64,000 nt of DNA, taken from positions 186,001 through 250,000 of the forward strand of contig NZ_CANMMT010000005.1 in the NCBI RefSeq assembly GCF_947499065.1. The letters are read 5' to 3'. The notes below the pieces were generated by a model. It searched no databases and was not told the DNA's origin. It saw only the letters and a program-made list of their open reading frames with translations. Numbering within the stretch: position 1 is the stretch's first letter; each line of letters starts with the position of its first letter. Shown piece after piece: positions 58,928 through 64,000 of the stretch. The position numbers and the translations under genes were made by a program. This DNA comes from an uncultured Tenacibaculum sp. (GTDB lineage Bacteria > Bacteroidota > Bacteroidia > Flavobacteriales > Flavobacteriaceae).

Positions 58928-59608
58928 TTAAACAATATAATTTCTAACTCCAAAAATAGAACTACCAATTCTAACCATATTGCTTCCATTTTCTATAGCT
59001 AATTGATAGTCACCACTCATTCCCATTGAAAGCGTGTTTAGATTAGAGTATTTTTCCTGATTTTTCTTGAAGAAATTAGCTAATGACGAAAATTCTTCTT
59101 GAAGTTGTTGCTGATTATCTGTAAATGTAGCCATCCCCATTAAACCAACAATATTTATATGTTCTAGTTCAGATAATTCTTCTGAAGATAATATTTCTTC
59201 AATATCAGAAAATAATAATCCAAATTTAGTATCCTCTTTAGCTATACGAGCTTGTAAAAGACAATTGATAACTCTATCGTGTTTTTTAGCTTGTTTATTA
59301 ATCTCTTTCAAAGTTTTAAAGCTATCTACACCATGAATTAAATCAACAAAATGAGCCATATATTTTACCTTATTTCGCTGTAAATGACCTATCATGTGCC
59401 ATTTAATATCTTTAGGTAAGTTATCATACTTATTAACCATTTCTTGTATTTTGTTTTCACCAAATACACGTTGGCCAGCCTCATAAGCTTCTTGTATGTC
59501 TTCAATAGGCTTGGTTTTTGAAACAGCAACTAAGGTTACGTTTTCTGGTATGCTATTTTTTATTTTTTGAAGATTTTCTTTAATTCCATTAATCATATCA
59601 GAATTCAT
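58928..59608 (-). CDS. YggS/ProSC family PLP-binding protein
   Basis: A 226-residue TIM-barrel protein that binds PLP and keeps its free level in balance, without known catalysis. The PLP lysine is in VTLVAVSKTKP; IKWHMIGHLQRNKVKY, the glycine-rich SMGMSGDYQLAIENGSNMVRIGSSIFG phosphate site (positions about 190-220) and MRIG-type ending are diagnostic. The start may be the ATG at 59596 instead, which avoids the overlap with the DUF1015 stop. Confidence 0.93.
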   Translation of the reverse strand: MNSDMINGIKENLQKIKNSIPENVTLVAVSKTKPIEDIQEAYEAGQRVFGENKIQEMVNKYDNLPKDIKWHMIGHLQRNKVKYMAHFVDLIHGVDSFKTLKEINKQAKKHDRVINCLLQARIAKEDTKFGLLFSDIEEILSSEELSELEHINIVGLMGMATFTDNQQQLQEEFSSLANFFKKNQEKYSNLNTLSMGMSGDYQLAIENGSNMVRIGSSIFGVRNYIV

Positions 59609-60836
59609 AAATAGTTAAGGCACTTCTTAATTTTGGTTCAATGTAGGTAGTTTTTGGAGGCATTAATTTTCCTGAATCTACAATACTTTTTAATTCTTCA
59701 ATAGTGGTTGGTAACATTCCAAAAGAAATTTTAAAATCGCCACTATCAACTTTTGTTTTTAATTCTAAACTGTCTGATTTATCTTGTGAATAGATAATTT
59801 TTGATGCGTTTCTAATATCATTAATACCTAAAATTGGTTTTAGGACTGTTGTATAAAGAATTTGTGCATCTAGTCGACTTAAAGAATCGGTAAATTCATA
59901 AGCAGATTTTCTAAGGTACAGTGCATAAAACTCTCCATTTAAATACATGCTAAAGTGATGTTTCTCTTTAGGTCTGTACAATTCTTGACCTCTATTTTCA
60001 ATTCTGAAAAAAGTATCTAATTCAATTAAAAATTCATCAGGAGTTAAACCATTTAAGTCTTTTATAAAACGATTAAACTCATAAATACTTAATTGGCTTT
60101 CTGGTAGTAAGTAACTCATGAATGAGTTGTATTTTTCTTTACCGGTATGATTTGGATTGTCTTTGGCTAAATTTTTAGCAAGTAAACAAGAAGAAGTAGA
60201 TCTATGATGACCATCTGCTATATATAAAGTATCTACATTGTCAAATGCTTTTGTTATTTGCTCAATGTCATTTTTTTCATTTACAACCCATAATAAATGA
60301 TGGTCTTTGTCGGTAGTAGAAAATTCATATTCAGCTCTTTCAGTCTGATATTTTTTGATGATAGATTCAATAACATCATTATCAGGATAGGTAAGGAGTA
60401 CAGGTTCTGAGTTGAATCCTGTATTCTTTAAATAGTTTTCAAAAAGTAATTCTCGTTCTCTAAGAGTTCCTTCGTGTTTTTTTATAACATCATTATGATA
60501 ATCTTCAACAGAGGTTGCAGCTATAATTCCACAAAAAGAATTTGTAGGAGTTGTTTTTTGATAGATATAAAAAGCAGGAGCTTCGTCTTGAGTGAAAATT
60601 TTATCTTCTTTAAATTCTAAATAACGATTGTGTACCAATTTAAAGCGTTGTTCTCCACTAATATCTTCTTTATGATATTTATATCCAGGATTAATTACAT
60701 GTAAAAAAGAATAAGGGTTAAACGCTAATTTAGCATTCAACATTTCTGAGGTATAAATTTCATATGATTTAGATGAAACCATAGCTACTTTATCACGAGT
60801 AGCTCTTACTGCTTTAAAAGGTTTTACAATTGCCAT
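59598..60836 (-). CDS. DUF1015 protein
   Basis: A 412-residue cytoplasmic protein starting MAIVKPFKAVRATRDKVAMV. The pattern INPGYKYHKED, AFYIYQKTT, GIIAATSVEDY, KHEGTLRERE and the histidine-rich IADGHHRSTSS is that of DUF1015. In several phyla this family is encoded next to serA and serC, as here, three bases after the serA homologue. It has no established biochemical role; a link to serine metabolism is inferred from position only. Confidence 0.88.
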   Translation of the reverse strand: MAIVKPFKAVRATRDKVAMVSSKSYEIYTSEMLNAKLAFNPYSFLHVINPGYKYHKEDISGEQRFKLVHNRYLEFKEDKIFTQDEAPAFYIYQKTTPTNSFCGIIAATSVEDYHNDVIKKHEGTLRERELLFENYLKNTGFNSEPVLLTYPDNDVIESIIKKYQTERAEYEFSTTDKDHHLLWVVNEKNDIEQITKAFDNVDTLYIADGHHRSTSSCLLAKNLAKDNPNHTGKEKYNSFMSYLLPESQLSIYEFNRFIKDLNGLTPDEFLIELDTFFRIENRGQELYRPKEKHHFSMYLNGEFYALYLRKSAYEFTDSLSRLDAQILYTTVLKPILGINDIRNASKIIYSQDKSDSLELKTKVDSGDFKISFGMLPTTIEELKSIVDSGKLMPPKTTYIEPKLRSALTIYEF

Positions 60837-60839
60837 AAA

Positions 60840-61793
60840 TTATTCAGAAAGTAATTTAATAATTTGGTTTGCTAATTCAACTCCTGTTCTTTCTTCAACT
60901 TCTATAGTTAAAGAACCTATATGTGGAGTTAATGAAATTTCAGGATTCATTAATAATTGAATTGCAGGAGTAGGTTCGTTATCAAATACATCTAAACCGG
61001 CATATTTTACTTTACCACTTTCAATAGCGTTTACTAAAGCAACTTCATTAATAAGGTTTCCTTGTGAAGTGTTAATAATTCCTACACCATCTTTCATATT
61101 GTTAAACTGAGTTTCTTCAAGAATATAATCTTCTTGGTTAGAAAGATGTAACGTAATAAAGTCGGCTTCTTTTATGACTTCATCAAAAGAAGTAGTTTCT
61201 ATTTCAATATTTGCTGATTGTCCATTGAAGAAAGGAATGTTAATTGTTGCTCTTTCTACATTTGAATCTGTTGCTATTACGTTCATACCAACTCCCAAAG
61301 CTATTTTAGCTACGGCTTGTCCAATGCTATCGAAACCAATAATACCAATTGTTTTACCTCTTAACTCTGTACCTTTTGCATACTGTTTTTTTAAGGTGTT
61401 AAAACGAGAATCGCCTTCTAAAGGCATGTCTCTATTTGATTGGTGTAAAAAACGAGTAATTCCGAAAAGATGTGCAAAAACTAATTCTCCAATTGCGTTT
61501 GAAATTGCAGAGGGAGTGTTTATAATATGAACACCATTATCTACCGCATAATCAGCATCAATATTATCCATAGTGATACCAGCACAACCGATTAATTTAA
61601 TACTTGGACATGCTTCAATTAGTTCTTGGCGAACTTGTGTATTATTCTTAACAATAATAGCATCAATATTATTGTCGTTTATATAGTTTTCTAACTGATT
61701 TTGAGCAACCTTTGTGCTGATTACTTCAAATCCTTTACTTTCTAAAATTTCTATTCCGTTTTTAGAAATTCCGTCATTTGCTAATATCTTCAT
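60840..61793 (-). CDS. D-2-hydroxyacid dehydrogenase (phosphoglycerate-dehydrogenase-like), key residues changed
   Basis: A 317-residue short-type (no ACT domain) member of the SerA family between serC and the DUF1015 gene. The fold is intact and the catalytic pair E273 (DVFDNEP) and H291 (LTPHIGS) remains. However, three substrate or catalytic arginines of phosphoglycerate dehydrogenase are changed: the VRSATKV arginine is K49, the GRAG arginine is C70, and the catalytic NxxRG arginine is Q244 (NTSQGN). The NAD motif GxGxxG reads GFDSIG (153-158), with D155 for the second glycine. It may have altered specificity, be inactive, or serve regulation. Its position next to serC still suggests serine synthesis. 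Confidence 0.85.
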   Translation of the reverse strand: MKILANDGISKNGIEILESKGFEVISTKVAQNQLENYINDNNIDAIIVKNNTQVRQELIEACPSIKLIGCAGITMDNIDADYAVDNGVHIINTPSAISNAIGELVFAHLFGITRFLHQSNRDMPLEGDSRFNTLKKQYAKGTELRGKTIGIIGFDSIGQAVAKIALGVGMNVIATDSNVERATINIPFFNGQSANIEIETTSFDEVIKEADFITLHLSNQEDYILEETQFNNMKDGVGIINTSQGNLINEVALVNAIESGKVKYAGLDVFDNEPTPAIQLLMNPEISLTPHIGSLTIEVEERTGVELANQIIKLLSE

Positions 61794-61852
61794 CTTAAAT
61801 CTATATTGTTATTACGAGAAAATAGGAAAGCCTCATTTTTTCGAATAACTTT

Positions 61853-62917
61853 TTATGCTGTTCTTTCTAGTTCTTGCATCACATCTACCAAAGCTTGTAC
61901 ACTATATAAGGGTAATGCATTGTACATGCTTGCTCTATATCCACCAACACTTCTATGACCATTTAAACCATTTATATTAGCTTCATGCCACATAGTGTTG
62001 AACTTTTCTGTTAATTTTTCATCAGCCAAAGTAAAAGTAGCGTTCATGTTACTTCTGTCTTCTTTTGCTACATTACCATTAAATAAAGGATTACGATCAA
62101 TCTCATTATATAAAAGTGCTGATTTTTGCTGATTTACTTTTTCAATAAATTTTATTCCTCCTAAATCTTTTAACCACTCTAATGTTAGCATAGAAGTATA
62201 TACTGCAAATACTGGTGGTGTATTAAACATACTTTCTTTATCAATAAAAACTTGGTAGTTTAACATTGAAGGAATAATTCTTTCTACTTTTCCTAATATC
62301 TCTTCCTTTACAACAACTAGTGTAGTACCCGCTGGTCCCATGTTTTTTTGTGCTCCAGCGTAGATTAAATCAAATTTTGAAAAATCTAATTGACGTGAAA
62401 AAATATCTGAACTCATATCGCAAACCAAAGGAACATTAGTTTCAGGGAAACTTTTCATTTGTGTTCCGTAAATAGTATTGTTACTAGTACAGTGAAAATA
62501 ATCTACATCTGTAGGAATAGTATAATCTTTAGGAATATAATTAAAGTTTTTATCCTTTGAAGAGGCTACTTCAACTAGTTCTCCAAATAACTTTGCTTCT
62601 TTAATTGCCTTAGAGCTCCAAGTTCCTGTGTTTAAATAAGCAGCTTTTTTATTTAGTAAATTATATGCTGTCATTAAAAACTGGTTGCTGGCACCTCCTT
62701 GCAAGAATAAAGCTTTGTACCCTTTATTTTCAAGACCTAATAATTCTAAAACTAAACTTCTTGCATTTTCAATAACATCAACAAAAGGTTTACTTCTGTG
62801 TGATATTTCAATTAATGATAAATTATCGTTATTAAAATTTATAACCGCTTCAGAAGCTTTTTTTAAAACTTCTTCAGGTAAAATACAAGGTCCTGCGCTA
62901 AAGTTATGCTTTTTCAT
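61853..62917 (-). CDS. serC: Phosphoserine aminotransferase
   Basis: PLP enzyme making 3-phosphoserine from 3-phosphohydroxypyruvate, second step of serine synthesis; also used in pyridoxine synthesis. The start is the ATG at 62917 (MKKHNFSAGPCILPEE); the longer frame would overlap the promoter. Landmarks: EISHRSKPF, LFLQGGASNQFLM, NNTIYGTQ, the PLP lysine in IYAGAQKNMGPAG and GHRSVGGYRASMYNA. About 354 residues, normal. All key residues are present, unlike the downstream serA homologue. A -7 box lies between this gene and the upstream acyl-CoA reductase. Confidence 0.96.
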   Translation of the reverse strand: MKKHNFSAGPCILPEEVLKKASEAVINFNNDNLSLIEISHRSKPFVDVIENARSLVLELLGLENKGYKALFLQGGASNQFLMTAYNLLNKKAAYLNTGTWSSKAIKEAKLFGELVEVASSKDKNFNYIPKDYTIPTDVDYFHCTSNNTIYGTQMKSFPETNVPLVCDMSSDIFSRQLDFSKFDLIYAGAQKNMGPAGTTLVVVKEEILGKVERIIPSMLNYQVFIDKESMFNTPPVFAVYTSMLTLEWLKDLGGIKFIEKVNQQKSALLYNEIDRNPLFNGNVAKEDRSNMNATFTLADEKLTEKFNTMWHEANINGLNGHRSVGGYRASMYNALPLYSVQALVDVMQELERTA

Positions 62918-62947
62918 TTTTAGTTGTGTTTTGTTATAGCAAAGGTG

Positions 62948-62955
62948 CAAATTTA
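62948..62955 (-). promoter_or_regulatory. -7 promoter box of the serC unit
   Basis: Plus-strand CAAATTTA is TAAATTTG on the minus strand, exact consensus, 31 bases before the serC ATG at 62917. It lies inside the longest serC frame, which supports the inner start. Confidence 0.55.
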
Positions 62956-62968
62956 TTGAGTTTAATCT

Positions 62969-64000
62969 CTAAATTTTAGATAAAAATTCAAGAGTGTTTA
63001 CTCCATCTGCATAATCCCATAATTGAGGGTGTTGTGTTTGACCAAAAGGGATTTCATTATCAATAAAATTATTAGCAACTATACACTGAATTTGATCCTT
63101 ATCTTCCCAAAGTTTGATTTTTAAATCGTCTGTGTTTTCATAATATTCATAAAAAACTGAAGCAATAGGAGAGGCATAGCTTTGATCTTCTTTAATCATA
63201 AGGAAGCCATTTTCTAAAATATCAAATTCACTCATTAAATATACTGCCTTATTATAATCGTAGTTATTAGCATATTTAGCATTGTTGATAATTTCATGTT
63301 TATTATACATTCCTTTGAAAAATGAATCGAAATCATAGTTTTTAGGAACAAATAATTTAGAAACAGAACGACATCCTAGTCCAAAATAACGGAAAACATC
63401 TTCACTTAATTTTTCAAAATCTTCCTTGGTTTCATTTCCTGTTAAAATAGCAACCGAGTTTCTGTTTTTTCTAATAATACTAGGCTTGTCTTTAAAATAG
63501 TATTCAAAATAACGAGCAGTGTTATTACTTCCTGTTGCAATAACAGCATCAAAATCGGTTAATTTTTGTTCGGTAAAAGTAATTTTACCTTTAAATTCTG
63601 GTTCAACAAATTCTAAATATTTAGCCAAGAAAGGTAATAAGTGCTTATCGTTGGAAGATTGTTTTACTAAAACAGAATGTCCAGCAATTAAAACAGATAA
63701 GAAATCATGAAACCCAACTAAAGGAATATTTCCAGCCATAATAATAGCAACTTGTTTAGTTTCATTATGCCCTAAATTTTCATCAGAAATCCACTTTTGT
63801 ATAGAAGTTTCAGTTAATGCTTTAGACCAATTTTCGGTTGCAAACATTAAATGTTCTTTTGTAAACCAAGTATTATTCTCGCCAGCAATTTTTAATTGAT
63901 GTTTAAAACCATCAAAAAAAATGTCGTTAAATTCAACTGTATCTTTTTGTGCTACATTCTTTTGAGTGAATTGATCTAAAAATTCTCCTAGTTTTACAAA
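62969..64000 (-). CDS. Acyl-CoA reductase, LuxC-like (N-terminus outside the window)
   Basis: The frame is open from the stop at 62969 to the right edge (344 codons visible); the first few residues lie beyond the window. The internal ATG at 63847 is not the start, since coding sequence (FVKLGEFLDQFTQK... WFTKEHL) continues upstream of it. Landmarks: VAIIMAGNIPLVGFHDFLSV, GHSVLVKQSSNDKHLLPFL, AVIATGSNNTARYFEYYF, and GLGCRSVSKLFVP with the likely catalytic cysteine. The family reduces activated fatty acids to aldehydes. In flavobacteria this gene often precedes serC. The actual substrate is unknown. Confidence 0.88.
   Translation of the reverse strand, partial: FVKLGEFLDQFTQKNVAQKDTVEFNDIFFDGFKHQLKIAGENNTWFTKEHLMFATENWSKALTETSIQKWISDENLGHNETKQVAIIMAGNIPLVGFHDFLSVLIAGHSVLVKQSSNDKHLLPFLAKYLEFVEPEFKGKITFTEQKLTDFDAVIATGSNNTARYFEYYFKDKPSIIRKNRNSVAILTGNETKEDFEKLSEDVFRYFGLGCRSVSKLFVPKNYDFDSFFKGMYNKHEIINNAKYANNYDYNKAVYLMSEFDILENGFLMIKEDQSYASPIASVFYEYYENTDDLKIKLWEDKDQIQCIVANNFIDNEIPFGQTQHPQLWDYADGVNTLEFLSKI

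Overview
The window looks like ordinary chromosome from a marine-type member of the Flavobacteriaceae (Bacteroidota; a Tenacibaculum- or Polaribacter-like organism is my inference). The grounds are the strongly AT-rich sequence; promoters with the Bacteroidota -7 box TAnnTTTG, some with an upstream TTG or TTTG; almost no Shine-Dalgarno sequences; bacillithiol synthesis (BshA); a split transketolase; an Oar-like TonB-dependent protein; the TPR-AraC and TPR-LuxR membrane regulators; and the hisGDCBHAF(IE) order. I see no tRNA, rRNA, CRISPR array, transposase, integrase or prophage gene.

Layout. 1-3.1 kb: end of an isoleucine/valine operon (ilvN tail, ilvC, ilvA). 3.1-6 kb, minus: an OstA/LptA-like envelope protein and a class III aminotransferase. 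6-7.5 kb: a PLP-dependent decarboxylase. 7.5-11.6 kb, minus: purA, a Fur-family regulator and a RelA/SpoT enzyme. 12-15.5 kb: a DoxX-like membrane protein diverging from an ECF sigma factor, a one-TM probable sigma partner and a coiled-coil/beta-barrel protein. 15.5-21 kb: sterol-desaturase family protein, the ribosomal operon rpsF-rpsR-rplI and the Oar-like outer-membrane protein. 21-25.2 kb, minus: lysA, pepT, DUF3810. 25.3-28.2 kb: dnaB and a lipid- or envelope-exported protein often mislabelled AsnB. 28.4-33.5 kb, minus: a tricorn-like S41 protease and a TPR-AraC regulator. 33.8-40.4 kb: transketolase N-half, bshA, aroB (minus), proline dehydrogenase, a small LETM1-like protein, typA. 41-42.5 kb: TPR-LuxR regulator. 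42.5-49.7 kb: the complete histidine operon behind a leader peptide with five consecutive His codons and an attenuator. 49.7-54.7 kb: a methyltransferase, a helical-repeat protein, a YiaA-like membrane protein and a DMT exporter. 54.7-64 kb, all minus: LuxC-type acyl-CoA reductase, serC, a serA homologue, DUF1015, yggS, an exonuclease/GIY-YIG protein, an ion channel, miaA, Skp/OmpH, DUF1853.

The non-coding stretches hold the least expected material. Two homologous candidate small RNAs flank lysA (about 21.15 and 22.63 kb): each has a similar upstream G-rich box, the same -7 box, a 5' hairpin with AGGGG in its loop whose stem co-varies between the copies, and an intrinsic terminator. A different structured candidate RNA lies upstream of relA. 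The promoter of the TPR-LuxR gene has a long inverted repeat and its own AGGGG hairpin. The his leader can be folded into a complete attenuator. A cluster of REP-like palindromes lies after the 26.9 kb gene. Among proteins, the SerA homologue in the serC operon lacks the three arginines and the second glycine of the NAD motif expected of phosphoglycerate dehydrogenase, and the GIY-YIG domain of the exonuclease has lost both catalytic residues. I did not find a clearly new multi-gene system; most of the window is housekeeping metabolism.

Several starts given here are shorter than the longest open frame because a -7 box or terminator lies inside the longer frame. Structures and pairings were worked out by eye; no folding program or database search was run.
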